Origin: Streptococcus equinus
Lineage (GTDB): Bacteria > Bacillota > Bacilli > Lactobacillales > Streptococcaceae
Reading direction: 5' to 3'
Length of the DNA: 64,000 nucleotides
Assembly: GCF_900104225.1 (NCBI RefSeq)
Contig: NZ_FNJK01000002.1
Span: forward strand, 425,280-489,279
The notes below the pieces were generated by a model, which saw only the letters and a program-made list of their open reading frames with translations, was not told the origin of the DNA and made no database searches. Shown here piece after piece: positions 17,554 through 25,444 of the stretch. The number at the start of each line of letters is the position of its first letter. The stretch's first letter is position 1. The position numbers and the translations under genes are program-made.

Positions 17554-19205
17554 GTAAAATTTTGATTGTCGGTGGTGTAGCTGGGGGCATGTCTGCTGCA
17601 ACACGTCTTCGTCGCTTGATGGAAGATGCTGAAATTATTGTTTTTGATAAGGGACCTTACGTGTCTTTTGCTAACTGTGGGCTACCTTTCCATGTTTCTG
17701 GAGAAATTGCAGAGCGTGATAACTTGCTAGTTCAAACACCAGAACGTTTGAAAGCACGTTTTAATATTGATGTTCGTCCAGAATCAGAAGTATTGTCAGT
17801 TGATGCTGACAAGAAAGAAATCACAGTTCGTCATGAAGACAAAGTTTACACAGAATCATATGACAAACTAATCTTGTCACCAGGTGCTAAACCATTTGTG
17901 CCACAAATGGAAGGTTTAGACAGTGCTGATAATGTATTTGTACTTCGTAACATTCCAGATTTGGATAAAATCATGGCTGCTTTGTCTGATGTCCAATCAG
18001 GAAATGCAACAGTTATTGGTGCTGGCTTTATCGGTCTTGAAATGGCAGAAAGCCTAGCTAAAAAAGGTTTGAAAGTGACAATCGTCGAAAAAGCGCCGCA
18101 CGTTTTGCCGCCACTTGATGAAGAAATGGCTGCTTTTGTTAAGAATGAATTGATGCGAAATGGCATTAAAGTCTACACCAATCAATCTGCTAAAGCTTTT
18201 AAAGATAATGGTAAAACTATCATCCTTGAAGATGGTAGCGAATTAACATCAGATATTACGATTATGTCTGTTGGTGTTCAACCAGAATCAAGTTTGGCTA
18301 AAGACGCAGGTCTTGAACTTGGCCTTCGTGGTGGTATTTTGGTTAATGAAAACTACCAAACAAGCAACCCTGATATTTATGCTGTTGGAGATGCCATTAT
18401 TGTCAAACAAGAAATCACTGGTCAAGATGCGCTTATTTCTCTTGCCAGTCCAGCAAACCGTCAAGGTCGTCAAGTAGCTGATAATATTGCTGGGATTGCT
18501 CGCCAAAATAAAGGTAGCATTGGAACAGCTATTGTTCGTGTCTTTGATTTAGCAGCTGCTTCAACAGGACTTAGCGAGCGTATTGCTCGTCAAAACTTTG
18601 ATGATGTTGCTGTTGTTCACACAAATAACAAAGATCATGCTGGTTACTATCCTGGTGCGACAGATGTTGTCTTAAAACTAATTTTCAATAAGAAAACGGG
18701 TGTTATCTATGGAGCACAAGCAGTCGGTCAAAAAGGTGTCGACAAACGTATTGACGTACTAGCTACAGCTATCAAGGCAGGTTTGACAGTTGCAGATCTT
18801 CCAGAACTCGAATTTACTTATGCCCCACCATTTGGAGCAGCTAAAGACCCTGTAAACATGGCTGGATATGCTGCCCTTAATATTATTGAAGGAATTAGTG
18901 AATCTGTTCAATGGTATGAATTAGCTGATGAATTAGCAAAAGGTAAGGTCTTCCTTGATGTTCGTACCAAAGCAGAAGTTGCTAGAGGTTATATTGCTGA
19001 TGGTATTAACATACCACTAGATGAATTACGAGACCGTCTATCAGAACTGGATCCAAACCAAGAGTACATTATCAGTTGTCACAGTGGTCTTCGTTCTTAC
19101 ATCGGCGAACGTATTTTGAAACAACATGGCTTTAAAGTAGAAAATCTTGATGGTGCTTATCATCTATACAGCACTGTCAAACCCGAGGAGATTAAACATG
19201 GTTAA
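17550..19205 (+). CDS. CoA-disulfide/persulfide reductase with C-terminal rhodanese domain
   Basis: This 551-residue flavoprotein has FAD motif IVGGVAGGMSAA and redox Cys43 (ANCGLPFHVSG). An NAD(P)H motif (VIGAGFIGLEMAE) and the dimerisation domain follow. A C-terminal rhodanese domain carries active Cys510 in CHSGLRS. Such fusions reduce CoA disulfide or CoA persulfide and help clear reactive sulfur. The ATG overlaps the upstream rhodanese stop by 4 bases, and its own end overlaps the next rhodanese by 8 bases, showing tight translational coupling. Regulation is probably by the CstR-like protein. Confidence 0.92.
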   Translation: MSKILIVGGVAGGMSAATRLRRLMEDAEIIVFDKGPYVSFANCGLPFHVSGEIAERDNLLVQTPERLKARFNIDVRPESEVLSVDADKKEITVRHEDKVYTESYDKLILSPGAKPFVPQMEGLDSADNVFVLRNIPDLDKIMAALSDVQSGNATVIGAGFIGLEMAESLAKKGLKVTIVEKAPHVLPPLDEEMAAFVKNELMRNGIKVYTNQSAKAFKDNGKTIILEDGSELTSDITIMSVGVQPESSLAKDAGLELGLRGGILVNENYQTSNPDIYAVGDAIIVKQEITGQDALISLASPANRQGRQVADNIAGIARQNKGSIGTAIVRVFDLAAASTGLSERIARQNFDDVAVVHTNNKDHAGYYPGATDVVLKLIFNKKTGVIYGAQAVGQKGVDKRIDVLATAIKAGLTVADLPELEFTYAPPFGAAKDPVNMAGYAALNIIEGISESVQWYELADELAKGKVFLDVRTKAEVARGYIADGINIPLDELRDRLSELDPNQEYIISCHSGLRSYIGERILKQHGFKVENLDGAYHLYSTVKPEEIKHG

Positions 19206-19500
19206 ATACATTAGTGCAAAACAATTGCATGATGCATTAAATAATAATGAACCGTTAAACATTATTGATGTTCGTGAGAGAATGGAATTTGCAATGGGAC
19301 ATGTACCTACAGCAGTCAATCTTCCCTTGAGTGAATTTGTATCTGGCTATCAAGTACTTGATAAAGACAAGACTTACTACATCATTTGTCAAAGTGGTGC
19401 TCGTTCAGAGCAAGCTAGCTTTTTCCTAGACGATCAAGGCTACAAAGTTGTTAATGTTGATGGTGGAACATCAGCATGGCCAGGTGCATTAGAATACTAA
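19198..19500 (+). CDS. Single-domain rhodanese
   Basis: This 100-residue sulfurtransferase starts at ATG 19198 (MVKYISAKQL) with GAGGA upstream inside the previous gene. It shows the typical DVRERMEFAMGHV segment and active loop CQSGARSEQ. It is the last gene of the sulfur operon. Together with the 17224 rhodanese and the fused domain in the reductase it gives three rhodanese modules in one operon. Confidence 0.9.
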   Translation: MVKYISAKQLHDALNNNEPLNIIDVRERMEFAMGHVPTAVNLPLSEFVSGYQVLDKDKTYYIICQSGARSEQASFFLDDQGYKVVNVDGGTSAWPGALEY

Positions 19501-19537
19501 ACGTACAGCATCTCTTGAACATCTTCCTAAAATTACT

Positions 19538-19564
19538 CAAGCAAGGCTAATGGCCTTGCTTTTG
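19538..19564 (+). terminator. Terminator of the sulfur operon
   Basis: AGCAAGGC and GCCTTGCT form a stem followed by TTTTG, about 40 bases after the last rhodanese. Its 3' flank overlaps the next promoter. Confidence 0.7.
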
Positions 19565-19573
19565 TGTTATAAT
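19565..19573 (+). promoter_or_regulatory. Extended -10 promoter abutting the HD hydrolase start
   Basis: TGTTATAAT is an ideal extended -10. Its last base is only 6 bases before the ATG at 19580, so transcription would begin at or within the start codon and yield a leaderless mRNA. Confidence 0.6.
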
Positions 19574-19579
19574 CATTTT

Positions 19580-20230
19580 ATGATTGCTAAAAATGATATT
19601 TTACAAAAAGCTGAAAAGCTTGTTTATGATAAATTGCATACAGATACCAGCGGTCATGATTGGTGGCATGCTGTTCGTGTGAGAAATACAGCACATGAGT
19701 TGGCTGAAAAAGAAGGAGCAGATGATTTCATTTGTCAATTAGCTGCCTTACTTCATGACATGACTGATGATAAGTTAAACGATGACCCCAACCAAGCTTT
19801 GATTGATTTGAAGACTTGGCTCCATAAACAAGAGTTATCTTCTGAAGATATTGACCACATCATTCAAATCATCACAACCATGTCCTTTAAAGGAAGTGGA
19901 AAGAGTGTGCCGCCGACGTTAGAAGGCAAAATTGTTCAGGATGCAGACCGATTAGATGCTATTGGTGCGATTGGGATAACGCGTTGTATGGCTTATTCAG
20001 GAAGTAAAGGCCGTCCCATTCATAATCCGAATATGACCCCACGTAAAAACTTGAGTGCAGAAGAGTATCGTAATGGTAAAGACACAGCCATTATGCATTT
20101 TTATGAAAAATTGCTTAAGCTAAAAGATTTGATGAATACTGCTCATGCTAGAAAAATGGCTGAGCACCGTCACCTTGTTTTGGAAGAATTTTTAAAAGAA
20201 TTCTTCGCAGAATGGGAAGGTAAATTATAA
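19580..20230 (+). CDS. HD-domain phosphohydrolase
   Basis: This is a 216-residue protein of the YedJ-like HD group. Metal-binding residues are visible in SGHDWWHAVRV and LLHDMTDDKL, and a later aspartate in QDADRLDAIGAIG. Relatives hydrolyse nucleotides or other phosphoesters; the substrate here is unknown. I start at ATG 19580 because homologues begin near there and the upstream extension lies in a terminator. No ribosome site precedes it, in line with a leaderless message. The GNAT gene follows after 12 bases. Confidence 0.85.
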   Translation: MIAKNDILQKAEKLVYDKLHTDTSGHDWWHAVRVRNTAHELAEKEGADDFICQLAALLHDMTDDKLNDDPNQALIDLKTWLHKQELSSEDIDHIIQIITTMSFKGSGKSVPPTLEGKIVQDADRLDAIGAIGITRCMAYSGSKGRPIHNPNMTPRKNLSAEEYRNGKDTAIMHFYEKLLKLKDLMNTAHARKMAEHRHLVLEEFLKEFFAEWEGKL

Positions 20231-20242
20231 GGAGAAATTGAC

Positions 20243-20710
20243 ATGACAATCAGAAGAGCAAGAGTGAATGACATCCCTAAAGTTTTAGATTTGCTGCAAC
20301 AAGTGCTTTATGTTCATCATGTGGTACGCCCGGATTTATTTCAAGAAAAAGGGGTTAAGTATACCGAAGATGAATTGAAAGAACTATTTGCAGATGATAA
20401 TCGTCCAGTTTTTGTTTATGAAGGTGAAAACGGAGAGGTTTTAGGGCATATGTTCACTATTATTGAACAATCTTCAGCACCTAAAGTGCCACAAAAAACA
20501 CTTTTTATTGATGATTTGTGTGTGGATGAAGCTGCGCGTGGTCAAAAAATTGGTGAGAAGCTCTATCAATTTGCCTTGCAATATGCTAAAGAAATTGGTT
20601 GTTATAACCTAACCCTAAACGTTTGGAGTGCCAATAAATCAGCTGTCCGTTTTTATGAACGTCAAGGGATGAAAACACAAGAAACTCGTATGGAACAGAT
20701 TATAGATTAA
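20243..20710 (+). CDS. GNAT-family acetyltransferase
   Basis: This 155-residue protein begins with MTIRRARVNDIPKVLDLLQQV and has the acetyl-CoA loop VDEAARGQKIGEKLYQFA and a C-terminal NVWSANKSAVRFYERQGM segment, all typical of GNAT enzymes. AAGGAG precedes the ATG. It is probably co-transcribed with the HD hydrolase. The acceptor is not predictable. Confidence 0.88.
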   Translation: MTIRRARVNDIPKVLDLLQQVLYVHHVVRPDLFQEKGVKYTEDELKELFADDNRPVFVYEGENGEVLGHMFTIIEQSSAPKVPQKTLFIDDLCVDEAARGQKIGEKLYQFALQYAKEIGCYNLTLNVWSANKSAVRFYERQGMKTQETRMEQIID

Positions 20711-20736
20711 AAGTCACTAATCAAGTGACTTTTTTC
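20709..20736 (+). terminator. Terminator after the GNAT gene
   Basis: AAAAGTCACT and AGTGACTTTT form a stem with a T-run directly at the stop codon. Confidence 0.8.
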
Positions 20737-20849
20737 GTTTGCTAGCAGGTTTAGTAAATGATTTCCTTGGTTAAAAAAACATGAGAATAGTTTCTAAATT
20801 GCTAATTTTAATTAGATACCGAAAATCTACTGCTAAATACAGGAATTTA

Positions 20850-20858
20850 TGCTACAAT
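20850..20858 (+). promoter_or_regulatory. Probable guaA promoter (-10)
   Basis: TGCTACAAT fits an extended -10, 52 bases before the guaA start. The short leader has a small AGCC/GGCT hairpin at about 20875-20887. I see no purine riboswitch core here. Confidence 0.45.
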
Positions 20859-20909
20859 TAAAATGAATACTGTTAGCCAAAGGGGCTGACGTTAATAGAA
20901 AGGGTAATA

Positions 20910-22472
20910 ATGACTGACAAATCTACTTTGAACGATGTTCAAAAAATCATTGTTCTTGACTATGGTAGCCAGTACAACCAATTGATTGCTCGTCGTATCC
21001 GTGAATTTGGTGTTTTCTCTGAACTACGAAGCCACAAAATCACAGCAGACGAAGTTCGTGCAATTAACCCAATTGGTATCGTACTTTCAGGTGGTCCAAA
21101 CTCAGTTTATGCTGATAATGCTTTTGGCATTGATGAGGAAATTTTTGAATTGGGTATTCCAATTCTTGGTATCTGTTATGGTATGCAATTGTTGACTGAC
21201 AAACTTGGTGGTAAAGTTGTTCCAGCTGGACAAACTGGTCACAGCGAATACGGTCAATCAACACTTCGTCTAAAAGCTAAATCAGAACTTTTTGCTGAAA
21301 CACCAGATGAACAAACTGTTTTGATGAGCCACGGCGATGCTGTTACTGAAATTCCTGCAGGCTTCCACTTGGTTGGGGACTCTGCTGATTGCCCTTACGC
21401 AGCAATTGAAAATACTGAGAAGAAAATCTTCGGTATCCAATTCCACCCAGAAGTTCGTCACTCAGTATATGGTAACGATATTTTACGTAACTTTGCTTTC
21501 CGCATCTGTGGTGCTAAAGGTGATTGGTCAATGGATAACTTCATTGATTTGCAAATTAATGAAATTCGTCAAAAAGTTGGTGATCGTAAAGTTCTTTTGG
21601 GACTTTCAGGTGGGGTTGACTCATCAGTTGTAGGTGTTCTTTTACAACGCGCTATCGGTGATCAATTGACATGTATCTTCGTTGACCACGGTCTTCTTCG
21701 TAAAGGAGAAGGTGACCAAGTTATGAACATGCTTGGTGGTAAATTTGGATTGAACATCATTCGTGTCGATGCTTCAAAACGTTTCTTAGACCTTCTTGCT
21801 GGCGTTGATGACCCAGAGAAAAAACGTAAAATCATCGGTAATGAATTTGTCAGTGTATTTGACGACGAAGCAAGCAAACTTAAAGGTGTTGACTTCTTAG
21901 CCCAAGGTACTCTTTACACAGACGTTATCGAATCAGGTACAGATACTGCCCAAACAATCAAATCACACCACAACGTTGGTGGTCTTCCAGAAGACATGCA
22001 ATTTGAATTGATTGAACCACTTAACACACTTTTCAAAGACGAAGTTCGTGCGCTTGGTACAGCTCTTGGTATGCCTGACGAAATCGTTTGGCGCCAACCA
22101 TTCCCAGGACCAGGACTTGCTATCCGTGTAATGGGTGAAATCACAGCAGAACGTCTTGAAACAGTTCGTGAATCTGATGCTATCCTTCGTGAAGAAATTG
22201 CTAAAGCTGGTCTTGACCGTGATATCTGGCAATACTTCACAGTTAACACAGGTGTTCGCTCAGTTGGTGTTATGGGTGATGGACGTACTTACGATTACAC
22301 AATCGCAATCCGTGCAATCACATCAATCGACGGTATGACAGCAGACTTCGCACGTATCCCATGGGATGTTCTTCAAAAAATCTCTGTTCGTATCGTAAAT
22401 GAAGTTGACCACGTTAACCGCATCGTCTACGATATTACAAGTAAACCACCAGCAACAGTTGAGTGGGAGTAG
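20910..22472 (+). CDS. guaA: GMP synthase (glutamine-hydrolysing)
   Basis: This 520-residue enzyme aminates XMP to GMP. The N-terminal glutamine amidotransferase carries GICYGMQLL (nucleophile Cys) and GIQFHPEV. The ATP pyrophosphatase domain has the [10 protein letters not shown]-loop, and the C-terminal dimerisation domain ends with [10 protein letters not shown], the normal GuaA end. Codon use is of the highly expressed type. The stop codon lies within the stem of a long hairpin. Confidence 0.98.
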   Translation: MTDKSTLNDVQKIIVLDYGSQYNQLIARRIREFGVFSELRSHKITADEVRAINPIGIVLSGGPNSVYADNAFGIDEEIFELGIPILGICYGMQLLTDKLGGKVVPAGQTGHSEYGQSTLRLKAKSELFAETPDEQTVLMSHGDAVTEIPAGFHLVGDSADCPYAAIENTEKKIFGIQFHPEVRHSVYGNDILRNFAFRICGAKGDWSMDNFIDLQINEIRQKVGDRKVLLGLSGGVDSSVVGVLLQRAIGDQLTCIFVDHGLLRKGEGDQVMNMLGGKFGLNIIRVDASKRFLDLLAGVDDPEKKRKIIGNEFVSVFDDEASKLKGVDFLAQGTLYTDVIESGTDTAQTIKSHHNVGGLPEDMQFELIEPLNTLFKDEVRALGTALGMPDEIVWRQPFPGPGLAIRVMGEITAERLETVRESDAILREEIAKAGLDRDIWQYFTVNTGVRSVGVMGDGRTYDYTIAIRAITSIDGMTADFARIPWDVLQKISVRIVNEVDHVNRIVYDITSKPPATVEWE

Positions 22473-22517
22473 TACTAGATTTTTAGCGACGAAGTCGCAA
22501 TAAAAATCATTAGTACT
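22471..22517 (+). repeat. Long hairpin overlapping the guaA stop
   Basis: AGTACTAGATTTTTA pairs with TAAAAATC-AT-TAGTACT, and an inner stem GCGAC-GAA-GTCGC closes the loop. It starts on the guaA stop codon and has no T-run, so it is not a plain terminator. It directly precedes the first structured RNA unit, and the second unit keeps a trace of its right arm. Confidence 0.7.
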
Positions 22518-22626
22518 ACCCCTGCGATAGCTGTCTCAGAACAAGGAGCAAAAGCGACGACGTGATGAGTTAACAGCGAACCGCTGGAGATAAAGAAAGC
22601 TAGCCAGATTAGGTTAGCTTTTTTAG
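22501..22626 (+). ncRNA. Structured RNA repeat, unit A, with own terminator
   Basis: The core (22518-22580) begins ACCCCTGC and has a two-part stem: GCTGT (22530-22534) with ACAGC (22573-22577), and CTCA (22535-22538) with TGAG (22566-22569). The loop contains CAAGGAG and CGACG. A terminator stem (AAGCTAGCC with GGTTAGCTT plus T6) follows. Unit B has the same plan with compensating base changes, so a conserved RNA structure is likely. Function and family are unknown to me. Confidence 0.6.
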
Positions 22627-22627
22627 T

Positions 22628-22777
22628 TTAAAAATCCTAGTACAAGAGAGCTGATGCATTACCCCTGCAATAGTGGCCTAAGAGCAAGGAGTGAAAACGA
22701 CGCAGCGATTAGCTAGCCACGAACTGCTGGGAGTTTAAACGATATAACCACTTAGAAAGTCTTCTAGGTGTTTTTTT
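22628..22777 (+). ncRNA. Structured RNA repeat, unit B, with own terminator
   Basis: The core (22661-22733) again begins ACCCCTGC. Stems are GTGGC (22673-22677) with GCCAC (22716-22720) and CTAA (22678-22681) with TTAG (22709-22712), at the same spacing as unit A. A terminator (CACTTAGAA with TTCTAGGTG plus T7) follows. Pairing is preserved while bases differ at four pairs. It also repeats AAAATC-TAGTAC from the hairpin arm before unit A. Confidence 0.6.
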
Positions 22778-22779
22778 AG

Positions 22780-22807
22780 TTGAATTTATCAAGTCAAGTG
22801 GTATAAT
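22780..22807 (+). promoter_or_regulatory. Promoter of the NUDIX gene
   Basis: TTGAAT (22780-22785) and TATAAT (22802-22807) are separated by 16 bases, with an upstream TG giving an extended -10. Confidence 0.6.
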
Positions 22808-22853
22808 ATCAAAGCTTATTAACAGTATTTGTCTGGAATAAAGGAGGTTTGAA

Positions 22854-23339
22854 ATGGAACTTTGGGATGCTTATGATGCGCATTTGAATGTTATCGGTGG
22901 TCAAGTTTTGGTTCGTGGGAAAAAGATTCCAAAGGGTGTTTATCATTTGGTGAGTGAAGTTATCGTGAGGCATCAAGATGGGACTTATTTATTAACACAA
23001 AGAGATTCAAGAAAAAATCTTGGTGGTATGTGGGAAGCGACTGCTGGTGGTTCAGCTTTGCAAGGCGAAAGTCCTTTAGATTGCGCAAAACGAGAATTAC
23101 GTGAAGAGACAGGAATCGTGACAGATGATTTTGTTGAAGTAGGTCGCGTGCTGCACCAAAGACATCAAACTTATTATGTCAATTATCTTTGTCATACAGA
23201 CGTCGATAAGGATAGTATTGTTTTGCAAGAAGGTGAAACATCAGCGTATAAATGGGTGACAGCTGAAGAATTGCGTCAAATGTCTCGAGAAGAACTAGCC
23301 ACGCAGAGAATACAGAACTTTATCGAAGAATTGAGCTAA
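22854..23339 (+). CDS. NUDIX hydrolase
   Basis: This 161-residue protein carries a full Nudix box, from GGSALQGESPLDCAKRE to LREETGI, after a YHLVSEVIVRHQDGTYLLTQR strand pair. The N-terminal ELWDAYDAHLNVIG segment is common to an Idi-like NUDIX subgroup, but isopentenyl-diphosphate isomerase residues are not evident. AAAGGAGG lies 7 bases before ATG. The substrate is unknown. A hairpin terminator overlaps its end. Confidence 0.88.
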   Translation: MELWDAYDAHLNVIGGQVLVRGKKIPKGVYHLVSEVIVRHQDGTYLLTQRDSRKNLGGMWEATAGGSALQGESPLDCAKRELREETGIVTDDFVEVGRVLHQRHQTYYVNYLCHTDVDKDSIVLQEGETSAYKWVTAEELRQMSREELATQRIQNFIEELS

Positions 23340-23362
23340 CCAAATCTGGTTAGCTTTTTCTT
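23333..23362 (+). terminator. Terminator of the NUDIX gene
   Basis: AGCTAACCA and TGGTTAGCT pair and are followed by TTTTTC. Confidence 0.78.
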
Positions 23363-23374
23363 TTGTTTTCAATT

Positions 23375-23447
23375 ACCTTTTATCACCAAAAATTAACCTC
23401 TTATCCCAAACGCTTGCGAATTAAAAGTAAGTGTGTTTTACTATAAT
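23375..23447 (+). promoter_or_regulatory. LytTR-type direct repeats, cre-like box and promoter
   Basis: ACCTTTTATC (23375) and ACCTCTTATC (23396) are direct repeats with a 21-base period, the two-turn spacing used by LytTR regulators. A cre-like CCCAAACGCTTGCG (23405-23418) follows. TATAAT at 23442-23447 gives the -10 of the LytTR gene. The arrangement suggests positive autoregulation with possible CcpA input. Confidence 0.6.
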
Positions 23448-23464
23448 CGAAAGGAGGGAAAGGA

Positions 23465-23926
23465 TTGAAAATCACTATTGATGTAGATGATTCTTTAGAG
23501 CAGGATTACATAACCATTCATTGCAAAGAGTTAACTGATGATATATTAGAGCTGCAAAAAAGCTTGCTTAGTAAATCGTCGAGCAGTTTACGTATCTCAG
23601 CTTTTCAGGATGATGTTGAACATTTTTTAGAATTAAAAACAATCATTTTTATGGAATCAGATGGTAATTATATTCTTGTTCATACTTCGCAGGACATTTA
23701 CAAAACCAGGCGAAAATTATATGAATTGGAAGAACTTCTTCCAAGGGATTTTATCAGGGTATCGAAATCAACCATCGTTAATACCGTCAGGATTTCTGGC
23801 ATAAAGAAAAATATTACTGGTGCTAGTGAGATATCCTTTACCCACTCAACTAAGAGAGCATACGCTTCAAGAAATTACATTAAGGCATTAATTGAAATTA
23901 TGGATGAAAAGAGGTTAAAACGATGA
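23465..23926 (+). CDS. LytTR-domain transcriptional regulator
   Basis: This 153-residue protein starts at TTG 23465 with AAAGGAGGG upstream. The C-terminal two thirds is a LytTR DNA-binding domain (IIFMESDGNYILVHT, LEELLPRDFIRVSKSTIVN). It has no receiver domain. Its last codons overlap the next gene (ATGA), which encodes a membrane protein, so the pair resembles streptococcal LytTR regulatory systems such as HdrRM and BrsRM, where the membrane partner holds the regulator inactive. That role is inferred. Confidence 0.85.
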   Translation: MKITIDVDDSLEQDYITIHCKELTDDILELQKSLLSKSSSSLRISAFQDDVEHFLELKTIIFMESDGNYILVHTSQDIYKTRRKLYELEELLPRDFIRVSKSTIVNTVRISGIKKNITGASEISFTHSTKRAYASRNYIKALIEIMDEKRLKR

Positions 23927-24663
23927 AAGCTTATCGAAAAAATTCTGTTGTTGTAGGGATTTTATTGATTTTATTTGCAGTGATGTTATTACTTAATAAA
24001 ATGGGAGTACTGTCTGAATTTCCGTCACTGAAATTTATAATGAAGATTGCTTTGATAGTCATTCTCACCTACTTTATCGTGGAAAGTATTGGTAAGAAGA
24101 GTTTTCTTGGGGTAACTATTCCACTTGGTATTATAGCTTGTTTATTTTCTGATTTGCTTGGAATTGCTATGGTATCACCATTTATCATTATTTTGGTTTC
24201 TATTTTGATTGGAGTTGGTCTTTCTATGATTTTTGATAATAAACCAAAAGTGAATGTTATTACTAGCCATGATAATAGTGAAGTGAATCATTTCAAGGGT
24301 TCAGGTTCAGAAAAATATTCAGAAGTCAATGGGAAGTTTGAAGTAGAAAATGGCTTTGGTGAAAGAACGGCTTATATTTCAGTTAAGGATCTTAAACGTG
24401 GGTCAATTGATAATGGCTTTGGGCTTCTCACTGTTTACTTAAATGGTACGACTATCGATCCATCTGGAGCAAAGATTAGCCTTGATAATGGTCTCGGTAA
24501 ACTTCAAGTTTATATTCCTAAAGAATTTAGAGTATCAGTGAATGTCGATAATGGTCTCGGTACCGTTAATACACATGGTAATGCATCTACGGATGAAAGT
24601 TTGCCATTGCTAAAACTAGATATCGATAACGGTCTAGGTGTGACGGATATCTATTTTGAATAG
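23923..24663 (+). CDS. Membrane protein with LiaF-like C-terminal domain, LytTR partner
   Basis: This 246-residue protein has four hydrophobic segments in the first 105 residues, then a soluble beta-rich domain with repeated DNGFG/DNGLG motifs (for example VENGFGERTAYISV, SLDNGLGKLQVYIP, NVDNGLGTVNTHG), typical of LiaF/DUF2154 envelope-stress proteins. It overlaps the LytTR gene by 4 bases. By analogy it may sense envelope state and restrain the LytTR regulator, but this is inference. Confidence 0.75.
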   Translation: MKAYRKNSVVVGILLILFAVMLLLNKMGVLSEFPSLKFIMKIALIVILTYFIVESIGKKSFLGVTIPLGIIACLFSDLLGIAMVSPFIIILVSILIGVGLSMIFDNKPKVNVITSHDNSEVNHFKGSGSEKYSEVNGKFEVENGFGERTAYISVKDLKRGSIDNGFGLLTVYLNGTTIDPSGAKISLDNGLGKLQVYIPKEFRVSVNVDNGLGTVNTHGNASTDESLPLLKLDIDNGLGVTDIYFE

Positions 24664-24677
24664 AATTCTGGATTTTA

Positions 24678-24716
24678 AAAAGAAAAGCTAACCTAATATT
24701 GGGCTAGCTTTTTTGA
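24678..24716. terminator. Bidirectional terminator
   Basis: AAAAGCTAACC and GGGCTAGCTTTT pair with A-rich and T-rich flanks between the LiaF-like gene and the convergent TetR gene. Confidence 0.75.
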
Positions 24717-24719
24717 TAG

Positions 24720-25286
24720 TTAATAGAATTCTTTTGAGACAGCTTCTGTAGCTTTGTCAATAAAATTCGAAATCTCTTCTGGACTTTCTATCGTGCCATT
24801 GGTTATCCATTTTTTAATAATAGCTATTGTGCCGTAAGCAGTGAAAGTATACCAATTTTCAAATAGTTCTTCGTCAAATGGATGACTACCTTTTTTCCAA
24901 TCTTTAATGGTATAATCATGACTAATATAGAGAATACGTTCTAACAACTTTTTATCGCCATTTTCTGAAAACAATATTTCACAGATGTTTTGGTTTTTCT
25001 TAATATATTTGCAGAGTTCATAAGGTAAGGTTTCTGTGCTTTCAAAATTCATATTTGATTTTACAACTTGTTTGACATCTTCGTAGAGTTCTTCTTCGAT
25101 AGAAGTGAGAAGGTCAAATTGGTTAGCATAATGTGAGTAAAATGTATTTCGGTTAATGCCTGCTTTTTTACAAATTTCAGTTACTGTAATTTTATTAATA
25201 GAACGTTCTTTCATAAGATCTAGCAAACTATCCTTGATAACCATCTTTGTGTATCTGACACGGTGGTCTTCTTTTTTTACTGCCAT
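24720..25286 (-). CDS. TetR/AcrR-family regulator
   Basis: This 188-residue protein has an N-terminal TetR helix-turn-helix (residues 10-60, INKITVTEICKKAGINRNTFYSHYANQFDLL) and a helical ligand domain of the TetR_C type found in many Firmicutes. AGGAGG precedes the ATG. It is divergent from the DUF422-like membrane protein gene, whose promoter region contains repeated TTATCGAACA, so local regulation is likely. Confidence 0.87.
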   Translation of the reverse strand: MAVKKEDHRVRYTKMVIKDSLLDLMKERSINKITVTEICKKAGINRNTFYSHYANQFDLLTSIEEELYEDVKQVVKSNMNFESTETLPYELCKYIKKNQNICEILFSENGDKKLLERILYISHDYTIKDWKKGSHPFDEELFENWYTFTAYGTIAIIKKWITNGTIESPEEISNFIDKATEAVSKEFY

Positions 25287-25313
25287 AAAGCCTCCTTATG
25301 ATATTTTTTTGAG

Positions 25314-25416
25314 TTATCGAACAATTATCGATGACATTGTATAGAAATTAACATTCTGTTAATGAACTGCCTGTTGTTTATCGAACACACTGTTAGTATA
25401 ATATATTGGAACGTTC
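25314..25416 (+). promoter_or_regulatory. Divergent promoter region with repeated TTATCGAACA
   Basis: TTATCGAACA occurs at 25314-25323 and 25378-25387. TTGTTT (25374-25379), 17 bases and TATAAT (25397-25402) form the rightward promoter, with the palindrome GAACGTTC at 25409-25416 near the start of transcription. These are candidate TetR operators. Confidence 0.5.
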
Positions 25417-25444
25417 AAATCAACTATCATTTGGAGGTATATAG

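Noticed and set aside
19147..19197. Rhodanese start at ATG 19147
   Set aside because: It lies deep inside the reductase gene without a ribosome site, while ATG 19198 has GAGGA and the usual N-terminus.
20821..20909. Purine riboswitch in the guaA leader
   Set aside because: The leader is about 50 bases, too short, and lacks the conserved three-way junction and loop sequences; only a small AGCC/GGCT hairpin is present.
22473..22853. tRNA gene or integration scar after guaA
   Set aside because: No cloverleaf or CCA-like end can be folded; the structured units pair differently and have their own terminators. No integrase lies next to it.
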